NCBI GenBank assembly: GCA_009599575.1
Contig: VWND01000009.1
Coordinates: 186,001 to 250,000, forward strand
Length of the DNA stretch: 64,000 nucleotides
Source: Blumeriella jaapii
Taxonomy: Eukaryota; Ascomycota; Leotiomycetes; Helotiales; Drepanopezizaceae
Reading direction: 5' to 3'
A program made the translations under genes and the position numbers. Positions 1-10,490 of this stretch are shown here, one piece after another (position 1 is the first letter of the stretch; each line of letters opens with the position of its first letter). The notes below the pieces were generated by a model that worked only from the letters and a program-made list of their open reading frames with translations, was not told the DNA's origin and did not search any database.

Positions 1-545
1 CAGTCTCGGACCCGGAATGGTCGATAGCAGCTCTGCGATACTTCAACCCAGTCGGATGCCACGAGTCTGGCCTCCTGGGAGACGACCCCCGGCAGAAGCC
101 CACGAATCTGATTCCCGTCATCGCCAACGTTCTCCGAGGGGACTCGGCCGCTCTCCAGATCTTCGGCACTGACTGGGACACGCCAGATGGGACGGCGGTC
201 CGCGATTTCATCCACGTCGTTGATCTCGCCCGGGGACACATCTCGGCGCTGGCGGCGGCCATCCAAGGCCGCATCCAGGGATCTTTCCGGACCTTCAATC
301 TCGGGAGTGGCCAAGGGCATTCCGTGTGCGAGGTCCTCGACAGCTTGCAGAAGGTTTCTGGCATGGAGATTCCCGCGCACCGGACGGGCCGGAGAGAGGG
401 CGATGTGGGCTTCTGCGTAGCTGAGGTGTCGAGATCGAAGGAGGAGCTGGGCTGGAGTACGGAGAAGTCCCTCGACGACTCTGCGAGAGATGTGTGGAAC
501 TTCATGATGCTTGAGAAACAGCAACTAGAGGTGCAGCGGGCGTGA
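1..545 (+). CDS. GAL10: UDP-glucose 4-epimerase, 3' part (truncated by window edge)
   Basis: Interconverts UDP-glucose and UDP-galactose with bound NAD in the Leloir pathway. The open frame begins before the window (frame set by base 3) and ends at the TGA at 543-545. It gives about 180 residues of the C-terminal half of an extended short-chain dehydrogenase. Family landmarks visible in order are LRYFNPVG near the start, then PTNLIPVIANV, FGTDWDTPDGTAVRDFIHV with the GalE DTPDGTxVRDxIHVxDLAxGH signature, and FNLGSGQGHSV. No intron is needed in this part. The catalytic YxxxK and the Rossmann glycine motif lie upstream and are not seen. The protein could be a stand-alone epimerase or the epimerase part of a Gal10 fusion; no mutarotase domain follows, so stand-alone is favoured. 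Confidence 0.9.
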   Translation, partial: VSDPEWSIAALRYFNPVGCHESGLLGDDPRQKPTNLIPVIANVLRGDSAALQIFGTDWDTPDGTAVRDFIHVVDLARGHISALAAAIQGRIQGSFRTFNLGSGQGHSVCEVLDSLQKVSGMEIPAHRTGRREGDVGFCVAEVSRSKEELGWSTEKSLDDSARDVWNFMMLEKQQLEVQRA

Positions 546-2040
546 ACCCCCTTTTGCACATTAATGAGTGACGACAACAGATCTGGGCTGTAGAGGCTAA
601 ATTGGATAGAAGTAATTGTAATGCAAATCGTTCTTTTGGTGCAAGGGCTAGCTACATTCTCTGAGCAGCAGCAGTGTTTACGCTCGGTACTGTAAGATAA
701 TGACCTTCGAGTTCAGCTTTGCCGATGCAAGTCATTATGATATCAAAATATTACCCCATTTGGGAGTGTAGTGGCCGCATTGCACGTCGCCAAACACAAC
801 AACTGAATAGTGTCAAACACCGATATCCAGTGCAAGAGACCAACTCCCCATGTACTGGTAGTGAATCGCCAATCTTGAGAAGTCTTAAAGCGACACCTCA
901 CATCCACGTGAAACTTGCCAATCTCTCGAAATCCTCATTTCCTCGAAGGCATCTCTACCAGGCCATGTTGAGTACAAGCCATCCTAGCCTGGAGTAGGAC
1001 ACCCAAAAGTCCACGAGCTTCCCACCGAGTCCTGGAGATCATCTCCGAACCTCTCGACCCCGTCTCTGTTTCTCTCAAACTCCAAACCTGGGCTTCCGAT
1101 TCCAGTTTCACCAGCCGGAACGACTCGACGCCGTCTGAGCCACTTTGCGGTATGACACCAAGCAAGGTGACCCCACGCAAGGGGCCGGTCCTCTCCCATC
1201 TTTCTTCACATATTGCACATCAGCGTTTCCAAACACACAGGCGTCTCCTGTCCGTCGTTCCAACACGTCTGTCTCCTGTGCTGGTCATGCCCAGAACTGA
1301 TCCGTGGCCTCGTCGTGTGGTCAATACGAGACTATGGGGGTCTTACACATTCGAAGCATACTCCTCTGCGTAGCCGCTTCTTGTGTGTGAGTCTCGTTGC
1401 AGAGGCGAGGGGCCCGGAGGACCGCGTCGGTGGGCAGATGTTGCGGATGTCAGTTCTCGCGGCAGCTCGCTCCGAGACAAGCTTTTTGGCGATGGGATTC
1501 ACTGTTCGAGTTACAATAAGACAACCGCGATTGCTGCCTCTAGTGTACCTCGGTTGTTCCGAGTTTTCGCGAGCGCAGTAGGGGGCTACTTATTTCTTTC
1601 CTGTCCTGTCCTTTCGACTTTGGACAAAAGCTGGTGTTGTTGTGTCTTTGCTGTAATCGCAATTGCAGAAGGCCTCAAGATGTAAAGATCTGAACTTGGC
1701 AAGATGATGTGTATGTCAGGAAAGCGGAGTATGCTTGATATCACTGTTTGTAAGAACATTCGGTCTACGTTGCATTCCATTTGCAGAGTACGACTAGATC
1801 AAGATTGAAGACGCCAAGATGACGCTCTTGTGTTGATTGCAAACGTGCCATGAGAGCCTTGCTGTCTAACCACAAGCGTTACGACGCCAATGACCGACCA
1901 GATGATTTGATCGGTGGGATATCCATATTCCTCTTTGAGCTTTGCGCTTCTACCTAAACACTGACGGTCCATCGCAAAAAGCGGCGAAGGCTGCAATCGA
2001 CAGTTGGTGTTGACATGACTTAGAGAACTGTCTTCGGGGT
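546..2040. other. gene-free stretch downstream of the epimerase
   Basis: No reading frame here has family-like sequence. The short frames (under about 125 codons) lack conserved motifs or a sensible exon pattern. The sequence is mixed in composition and shows no strong tandem repeat. The 3' UTR of the epimerase should lie in the first few hundred bases. Confidence 0.6.
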
Positions 2041-2153
2041 CATTTGTATATAACTCCTTAGCTAGGCACGTTTCCGTGCCCCCTGGGGGGTCCTATGACG
2101 GCAGTCTGTCGACTGCAATCCGCTAGACGTTAATCAATACTACGACTACTACT
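2041..2153 (+). repeat. dispersed element A, copy 1
   Basis: About 113 bp that match 61891-62003 in the same orientation, roughly three quarters identical by eye. Shared blocks include TTAGCT, GCACGT, CCCCCTGGG, GGTCCTA, TCCGCTAGACGTTAAT and a closing TACTAC run. Two short hairpins are visible, CCCCCTGGGGGG and GCAGTC..GACTGC. No coding capacity. Class unknown; it could be the end of a larger transposon or a non-autonomous element. Confidence 0.7.
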
Positions 2154-2344
2154 GCCCAACAATAAGGCCCTTTCACAGAGGCAGTGACCGTGGTGGCAAG
2201 ACATCCATCGATCCCGGAACTTGGACAACCACTGAGTCTCCGGATTTCGAGCAAAGATCACCTGGTAAACGGAGCAGGTTTGTAGATTCTTGGAATATAT
2301 ATGGCTGCGCGATAGCTGCTGTGTGATGACAAAACAGCGATAGT

Positions 2345-2510
2345 GTTTACCGTCTGAAGGGGCACACCCACCTCAGGCTTTCCGTACGGCATTGGAAACG
2401 TGCTACGCGGGAGATTTTAAGACATCCGTTTTCTGCGAGGAAGCAGTTATGTAGATAAAAGTATGGCAAAAGGCTCGCCAAATAAGCCTTTTTTTCTACG
2501 CGCGGAATGA
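2345..2510 (+). repeat. dispersed element R, outlying copy 1
   Basis: Diverged relative of the units arrayed at 38917-39960. It keeps the order GTCTGA, GGGGCA, GGCTTTCCGTACGGCATTGG, AACGTGC, a GAGATTTTA block, AGCAGTTAT, ATAAAAG and GCGGAATG. It is full length, containing the segment that is deleted in the short array units. Confidence 0.7.
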
Positions 2511-5500
2511 AGTTCCGAAATGTTTGTAGAATGGCTTTTAATCTTTCGGAATCTTCTCAAAGATTACAAAATGTATACGGATTGAGAAAGTGAAAACCAA
2601 AATTGAAAAAGGCCTTACTAATGCGCATGTCCCGGGTCTTTGGTCCCCGGTATCGTGGCTTTTTCGTGGTTTTAAAAGCATTTTCGGACTTTTGAAAGTT
2701 AGCGACGCCAAATTTTTTTGGAACGTTTATTTTTATACGCCGATATAACGGCTTGTAGCTTCCGGTCGTACTGCCGCTACTGTTTTTTTTTCTTCATCAA
2801 ATGCTCTCGAATCGGTCACAATTGGCCGTTGGATTTTTTCCAACACAATTCTCGTGAAATTCTTAAGAAACATGCTTTTGATAGGTAAATCGTAGTAACA
2901 CTATACGTAATCGTCAAAAAATACAAAGCCCGGATTGCCAACTAGAGAACTGTTTTCGAAATCGCTACGTCTCGTATCGATTGCTTAGGTAATGTTGGCT
3001 TTTCAGACTCATTCCAAATACAATCATTCTTTTCTGCCGCAAAAGAAAAAGATGATTATCATCGAAAAAGCTGAAGTTTCATACCAGGCACCGCGTATGA
3101 TTATGGAGTCTCGCCCGCGAGGTCGTCGTCGTCGTCGACGGCATGTATCCCGAGGGGCTGGCGATAGCAGCGTGACGAACTAGGAAAGTGCCCCCTCCCC
3201 CCTCCAACGTTTCGCTAGATTGTCATCGGAGCTGCGAGCCGTAAAAGCTTCGCCGATAGTCTGACATCAACCCACTGATATCTCCCTGGCACGTTAACTG
3301 GCGTTGTAGGTAAAGAGAGACTGGTTCACGGAACTCGCAGTATGCGTGCGTCAGATCAAAGAAGCGTTCAAGGACTGAGCAATACCCGAGCGCTCGACAG
3401 AGACATGGACATCGATAAGCGCGATCGTGTATTCGACTGCGTTGTTGCAAAAGAAAGGGTCTAGAGCCGAGGCTCCGGATGACAGTGTTTTGACTCCAAA
3501 TGACCATCTGAGTCGCGGAAGCCCAGACCACGAAATTGGATCTCACAAACGCGTTCTTGCTCTCGGGGCTTGATTTCCCTTGCATGAGCCCGGGAAGGCA
3601 TGCCTGCGTTGGAGGAGCGTTTTTCGGAAGCTTGGATTAGCAGGTCCTGGAGGCTAGTGTTCTGGAGTCTGTGGAAATGGGAAAGACATCACCTGACCAG
3701 TACTGCAATCACCTTCCCCCTTCCGGCACTGTGTTGATTGTCAGGTCGATTCAAAAATCGAAATTGGTGATTTCCCGTGCGGGCCAATTGGAAGTGAAGC
3801 GAACAACGTAACAGCAAAAGGGGGAAAATGCGACTGAAGTGGGAGACTGGAACTATTTTGAATAGTACATTTTCCATCGTAACCGAGTTTCGAACCTCAC
3901 TTTTTGTCTTGACATGCCTTGGATCCATGACCATTGACGATTACTGGTTTACGATACCACTCGATGCCGGGCTCACTATGGGTCGACGATCGATTTCCTC
4001 GGTTTACTGTAAGTCAATATACAGGCTACACAAAGCTATCGGTGGAATTCCTCGGGAGAGGTTACCGACTGAGGTAGACTTGCCGTGTAATGCCTCAGAT
4101 AGCGATAGCGCTTCAAAGCTTACGCTTAGACGAACTAGCTGAGATATATCCCCCCCCCCTCCCCCCCCCCCCGGGCTTTTGCGCATATAGCGGTTTCGAG
4201 ACGTGATCTCCCCGGAACACAGGATAGCAATAGAGCCGGCTACTCGCCAAGCTATTCGGACCCATCGCCGCGACTGCCTTCTGAGTGTCACTTTGGCGTT
4301 GATCACTTCCCAACTCGAGCTTTGGCAGAGCAAGTCTTGTTTTAGCAGAGTTCATAAGGTAGAAACGGGCAGAAGACACTAGGTTGAACTCGAGACGTTC
4401 AATATCAACCATGAACCCCAGACACACAAAGGCCCATAAAATGCATTGCCTTCGCTTGACCGCGAAGCCGCATCCCGCCTCCCCGATGTGAAGTTCTACA
4501 CCACATGCCGAGTTTCGCGCAGCTCTTCAACACCCCCCAAGTGCGGATGAAGAAAGCCCTGCAACGGCAGGAAGAGACTGCCTCACAATGCACAAGAACG
4601 CTCAGCGCGCGGGGAGCCGTGCTCTCGTTGCACTCTCCAGCCTTTGGACTTGCGAGAAACCACACGTCGAAAACGCGTCCTGGTTAACAGAGGGAGAAGA
4701 AGGCAAGCTCCCTCTCTCTGCCCTGTTCTCCCGTTTTCGGGCCCAGCCTAGTCGAGCCTCTTCCCGGTCCATTTTCGCGGTAGCCGATGCGTGCTCTGCT
4801 CCGAAGCTACGATCGACAGACCCGTGCCGCTCTAGTACCAAGATCTTCCGTTTCGAAAGATCCGCGCTGAGCGGCTTCCCTGAGATGTTGAAGGGATCTA
4901 TTACGCTGCAGTGTACGTGCTGCTGTATCTTTTTCTCGGACACAAAAAAAAAGCAGCCGGGGGGGGGGAGGGGGGGGGGCTTGCGAAGCGAGCGTGAAGC
5001 GTCCCCGATCAGAGGCCTGCGCAGGAGCGGCCTCTACTTCCTCTAGTGCGAGAAAATGCTGGACCTGGGTTGATTGTGAACCTTGGGCCGGGATCTCCGT
5101 TTTCTTATCCGGTGCGGTTGATAGCGAGGGGCAAAAGAAGAAGAAGAAGAAGAAAGAGGTGGTTTGGAGAACACAATCTCGGATGTTCGCTCGCGCTGCT
5201 TTCGATACCCCAATCGCCCGGGCTGGAGGGATGTACAGTACTGTACAAGCCACACCCCCTCCGAATCAGGAAGCTCCTCGGCCCAACAAGCGCCAGCTTT
5301 CAGCCCCCGATGAGCTGCGGCGCTTAGTTTCCTCGCCGGGATGGCGATCCGTTGTCTCTGAGTGGTGCTTGCTCGCTCGCTCCCGGCTTTTACATCCAGC
5401 AGAATATCTCACGTTTTGATGTTGCGATCCGTGTGACCGAAAAACGCTTCAGCTGGTCTAGGAGGAACGAGCAAGAACGGCTGTACTGTACTGTAGCGTG

Positions 5501-6300
5501 CGCTTGTCTTGCCACGGCCACCCAGCTGTTTCTCTGGTTTTCAGCCCGCCGTGAAAGCGGGACCGGATCGAGACGTCGTCGTCGTCGTCGTCATCGTCGT
5601 CGTTGGGCTTTATCTATTTCGAGACACGAATGCTGATCCGGGAAACCAAACCCAAAGAAAGAAGAGAAATTTCTTTTTCTCTGATTGAAGGAAAGGGGTG
5701 GACTGCGTGACTTGGGGGGTCGATGTGCAGCATATCCCAAATTTCATACACGTTGATAGGCTGCTTCTGCGGCTGTTTGCATAACGATGTTGTGATTTTT
5801 TTTCGTTATTCGATTCGTTGAGAACCAACTATCGTCTGATATTCGTCGTGATAATCAGCCCCCTCCAGACGTTAAATAATATCATTATCGTCGTGACAAT
5901 CAGAGCAAAAGTTACAATCAACGGAGAGGTGGGAAGGAGGAGGGGGGGCTCGACAAATAACAGATTATGCACGAAGCAATCTTCGTCCCATTATTAAGAA
6001 TCAATAACCACCGAAGGAGGTGGAGGTTGCTGAAGAAAAAAGGGAAGCCAGCCTTGTATACTATATACTGTACAAATCGAGCGAGCTACATTTGCACATA
6101 GCCAATAGAAAAGTTTTACAGTCACTACTAAAAGACCCCATATCGTAGACGAGATTATACAAAACAGTACACAAATAAGCGAACGGAAAACGCCACAGCT
6201 AGCCGAGCGGAAAAGGGCCATGCCTATTAGCGCTGTGATTATTCCCCGCGAAGATGCTGTATATATTTATTGTATGACGTGTGTAGCTGGGAAAGCGGAT
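2511..6300. other. AT-rich to mixed gene-free DNA with homopolymer runs
   Basis: No gene recognised. The stretch 2500-3050 is AT-rich. C-rich homopolymers lie at 4149-4172 (C runs broken by a T) and G runs at 4959-4979. A short GTC trinucleotide array lies at 5572-5606. Predicted frames here are short, overlap on both strands and lack motifs. Confidence 0.6.
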
Positions 6301-6315
6301 ATTCGTTTGCGTTGT

Positions 6316-6694
6316 TGATTGTGGGAGGGTATGTATGTATGTGTATGTATGTACTTGTTTGCATTCGCGTCGATCTTGGCAGCGCGCAGAGCTACGGACG
6401 GCGCGAAAAGAGGGGGTTGGAAGGAAGCCAGAAATGTTTGAATATATGAATATATAAATATATGAATATATGAATATATGAATATATGAATATATGAATA
6501 TATGTAAGTATGTATGTATATATGTATGTATGTAAATTCGTTGCCATCAGGATCGCCGTCCTGACGGAAAAAAAGGAACGGATAAGTTTCAGTTGAAACG
6601 GTATTATACGGCACTGTTTGGTACGGTACTGTACTGGACTGGACAATGCAATACTGTTGTAATAAGGATAGCTAGCTAGCTAGCTAGCTAGCTA
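6316..6694. repeat. cluster of short tandem repeats (TATG, ATATATGA, GCTA)
   Basis: Three simple arrays follow one another: TATG-type units at about 6326-6352, an 8-bp ATATATGA unit at about 6439-6504 passing into TATG units to about 6534, and GCTA units at 6669-6694. C runs follow at 6704-6722. The tyrosine/isoleucine-rich minus-strand frame across them is translated repeat, not a gene. Confidence 0.85.
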
Positions 6695-7207
6695 TGCGTT
6701 AACCCCCCCCCCCTCCCCCCCCCAAAAAAAAACAAAATGGAAAAGGCGATGAGATCTCGGAATAAAAAACGTTGGCCTTTCCTAGAGCGGACGTTTGCTT
6801 TCTAATGTGTACGGTATCTACATAGGTATTCTAGGATGTGTATACTTATGTAAAGCGCTTCTGCTCGAATGGAAGCCACGGACGGTGCTTAGAGGTACTT
6901 AGTATATACTGTATTGTATTGTATGTGTACTATGCACACAGTATAATAAGTGCCATTCTGGTGGACAGGCCCTTCCTTGCATCACATGCATTGCCAAGGA
7001 ACAGTCCGCCGGAGGTATCTCCGACCCGAGTCATCTGACCATCATCTGACCCACCCATCATCTGACCATGATCTGACATCATCTATCTGACCTGACTCTA
7101 ATACATACTATACCATACTATACTATACTATACTACACTATACAGTACATACTATACATACATACATACATACTAACGCAGCACCATCCACATCCACATC
7201 CAAACTC

Positions 7208-7284
7208 GTACAGTACAGTACAGTACAGTACAGTACAGTACCGTACAAGAAAATCAAGTAAAGCCAAGCCAAGCCAAGCCAAGC
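7208..7284. repeat. GTACA and AAGCC pentanucleotide arrays
   Basis: A 5-bp GTACA unit repeats about seven times at 7208-7241. About 20 bp later an AAGCC unit repeats about five times at 7262-7284. The GTACA array matches the GTACAGTAC palindromes scattered through other spacers of this window. Confidence 0.85.
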
Positions 7285-7514
7285 AAAAACCCCTTCGCCT
7301 TTCCCCTCGGCGCGTTAATCCCACACTACCATATCTTCCGATCCGACGGTTTTGATTTTTTCCTCTCTCTACTTTACTTCACCTTTCTTGTCTTTTCCTT
7401 TCCTTTTTCTCGTGTCGCGCACCAAATCATATCACGTGATCGGGTTCACGTGCGCCGTGCGATGTGTTCTCGAACCCTCGGGTAGGGAACTTTCGGTAGG
7501 TGGGGCGGGGAAGC

Positions 7515-7604
7515 GGGGGGGGGGGGGGGGGGGGGGGGGTCTATAAATGGTGATATAAATGGTGATATAAATGGTGATATAAATGGTGATATAAATGGTG
7601 ATAG
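7515..7604 (+). repeat. 25-nt G run followed by a 12-bp minisatellite
   Basis: An uninterrupted run of 25 G occupies 7515-7539. From 7543 to about 7604 a 12-bp unit TATAAATGGTGA repeats five times almost perfectly. An E-box palindrome TCACGTGA lies just upstream at about 7434-7441. No gene starts close by on either strand. Confidence 0.85.
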
Positions 7605-9200
7605 GGTGGTGGCGGAATGGCTTTGTATTATATGTAATTGGGTCGAGAAGGGATGATGACTAGGGCGGTGGGAGGTCGGTGAGAGGTCGGTGGGAGGTCG
7701 GTAGGTAGATACTTAGGTACTTCGCTTGAGACGGGTGCAGTACAGATACAGTGCTGTAGAGTATGGGATGGTATGGTTGGCATGGTATGTCCTGGAGAGG
7801 GAAGGAAGCGTCGGCAGGGTCTGGCAGGCTGGCTCCTTCTCCGAGGGCATTGCGATGCCGAAAGAGTCGGAGCCGGATGTGGGAGGGCGGAAGGAGGGAG
7901 GTAGGTGTGTACGTGTGTATGGACAGCCAGTACTGGACTTGGAAGGAAGGGTGTACAGATATGTTGAGTGGGTGTATTGTGTTATATTGTACTTTTTTGA
8001 TGTCGAGTTGTAGTGTGTATTTTGTATTGTGCGTATGGGTACTTTCTGATGCTGAATTGTACTGTACGTTTGTATGTATATATGTACATTTATATATTTA
8101 TATACTTATTACTATGTACTACTATGTACTATTTCGTACTCCTCTCTTTCGCTATTTGATCTTGTTCTGTACGATCCTTTACCGAACTGTATGTACTGTA
8201 CGATACTATCTGATGCTGAATTGTACAGTACGGTATGTATATATGTGTATACTACTATATACTATCTTATACTACTACGTACTACTACGTACTACTCTCT
8301 ACTACTACTACGTGCTACTACATACTACTCTACACTACTCTCTTTTACTATTTCATATTCTCCTACACTGTCTACACCGAACTGTATGCACCGTGCTGTA
8401 CTGCACGATACTATCCGATACTGAATTGTCCAGTACTGCACTATGTATAGACTCCCATTTTTAACTCTCTTAAACTATTTCAATAACCCTATACTACCCT
8501 ACCGAACGGTACATCCTGTGCTATATCATAATCCACCATTCTACATAAATAGCACTCTACCACACCGCACGCCTGTCCCGTACATCCCCAGCACAAAGCA
8601 TATGCGCCATCCCACTCGAGCGGTGTGGTGCGAAGCCTCGCGCAAGCATGATCCCGTCGATGCCGAGGGAGCGCGAGCCGGCGGTGAGCATCCCACGGGC
8701 GAGATCCCTTCGTCTCGGTTGTCAGTGCCGTACCGAGGACAGTCCCGTCCCGGGAGTGGTGTCGGTCACGGGATGTGCGGACGAACCGTGCACTGCTGTA
8801 CTGTGTGTAGGTATGTACAGTATTGGCTCGGCGCGAGAGGGTGCCTCGCATCTCAGGTTACACCGACCGACCGACGCGTTCGGCGGGGAGGCTTGGCACG
8901 CGGCCATGGGACCTGCTTACTTGGGATGGAACTGTCGTGACGGTACGGTGCAGAGTATACCAGTCGTACAGTACTGTAGTATAGTATACTGTACTGTACT
9001 GTACTGTACATGCCGTATCGTGCCGTACCCTACTTGCCACCTTACCTTCTGTTCGCACTGTACCCTCCGTATGACGACGGCGGTAGGTCTCAATCACATC
9101 ATTCGTATGTATCTCGGCCTTCCTGCTACGGTACGGGGCAGATCTGTACTGTACAGATCTGTTCTGGATCTATCGATTCGCGGGCACGTGCGCGCTCCTT
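7605..9200. other. low-complexity TACTAC/TACTG-rich spacer
   Basis: Between about 8050 and 8460 the sequence is mostly TAC, TACTAC and TACTGTA words, giving long tyrosine/leucine-rich spurious frames. GTACTG palindromes cluster at 8940-9010 and 9140-9160. No coding sequence recognised. Confidence 0.6.
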
Positions 9201-10490
9201 GGTGAGTGTCGATGCGCGATGGGGGTGAGTGCGGTCCCGTACCGTGCGGTACGGGACCCGAACCACGCCGTACGTGCATCTTGACTCGATGCGCGGATCC
9301 GCTTCGAGACCCGTCGCCGCGCGCCCATTGGCTCCCATCGGCGGCGACGGGCGAGGCCCGTCTCGAAGGGGAATGGCGTGGCGCCGGACGAACCGCCCAG
9401 ACGCCCCTCTCGTCCAGACGGGGAGCCGCGGGCCGACACTGCCGGATGCGTTCGTGCCTTCTGCTTTCGTGCGTCGCAGCGCCAGGGCCCGCGGTGCCTG
9501 CCCCAACGCTGCGGCGTCCTGCCCTCGCTGCCCGTCGCGCCGAATCAATAAAGTAAATCCGGGTCCCGTACGCGCACGCCCGCGGCCATGCTTCTCCTCC
9601 GCCCCACCCTTATCGCGGCCGTCGGGGAGGAGAGGTACGTAGCTCGCTCGGCCAGCCCGGGGGGGGGGGGGCTCCTGTCCCCGTGAGAGCGAGAGGGGAA
9701 GGGGGAGGGAGGGAGACACCCGCGGCGCTGGCCGCAGCGGAGGGGTTCGTACGGGAGGGAGGGAGGGAAGACGGTACGGCGTCCATCCAGGACGATGCCG
9801 TCGCGCTCGAACCGAGCGGAGGGCGCAAAGTCGCGAGAGGCCGGGTGCCAAGCCGTGCCAAGGCCTGGAGACGGACATCCGCCCCGCCTCGCCTCGACGC
9901 GGCACGTCGTGCTGCGCGCGGCACCTCACCTGCACTCCCACCTCTTGGCCGGAGAGCGGGGTAGGCGGGCGGGGACGAATCGTGCGCTCCGCTGGCGGGG
10001 CGCGCGCTGGGCGCGGACTGGGCGTGGCCAGCCTGGGCTGGGCGGGCCTTGGCTTCCACCCCGCTGCCAAGCGCCACCGCCCGCCACGCTGAAGCGGCCG
10101 CGTTCTACGCGCCTTCTAGCGCACGGGGGGGAGGCAGAAAGTTTCGCTCGCGACCTTCATTCATCCTCAACCATCGCAACGCCAACGCCAACGCCAACCC
10201 CAAAGCCTTGGACCCAAGCATTCGCGCCTCCTTGGGTGCAACGCTCCCAGATCCCATCCTACCATGACGTGCCGGTCGGGTGCCTCTTGGCGCCCGCGAA
10301 CAAAGACGTCGGTCGACCCATCTATATAACGGCCGCGAACCCCCCCCCCCCTCCGCCGACTTCTCGCGATGTCGTGGGACGCGATACACCGTCCATCACT
10401 CTCCTCGACGAGCCCGACCCTCCTCGCGCCCATCCGCCATTGAAGCTCCTTCACCCTCGCCCTCGCCCTCGCCCTCCCCCCGCCCTCACC
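9201..10490 (+). promoter_or_regulatory. GC-rich upstream block of the ENA gene
   Basis: Composition shifts sharply to GC-rich from about 9200 up to the ENA start codon. The long frames on both strands here are rich in R, P, A and G and mirror each other, as expected of GC-rich non-coding DNA. A TATA-like TATATAAC lies at about 10323-10330, some 160 bp before the ATG, followed by CCCTCG/CGCCCT pyrimidine repeats at about 10453-10488. The start ATG sits in a CACCATGG context. Confidence 0.5.

Noticed and set aside
3820..3934. possible tRNA gene, from a GGTTCGAAACT B-box-like word on the minus strand
   Set aside because: No matching A box or cloverleaf stems at the right distance.
9126..10070. 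314-codon minus-strand frame, with other long frames on both strands at 9206-11161
   Set aside because: Composition is dominated by R, P, A and G, frames overlap in all phases, no motif is present, and the region is the GC-rich upstream block or lies opposite ENA exons.
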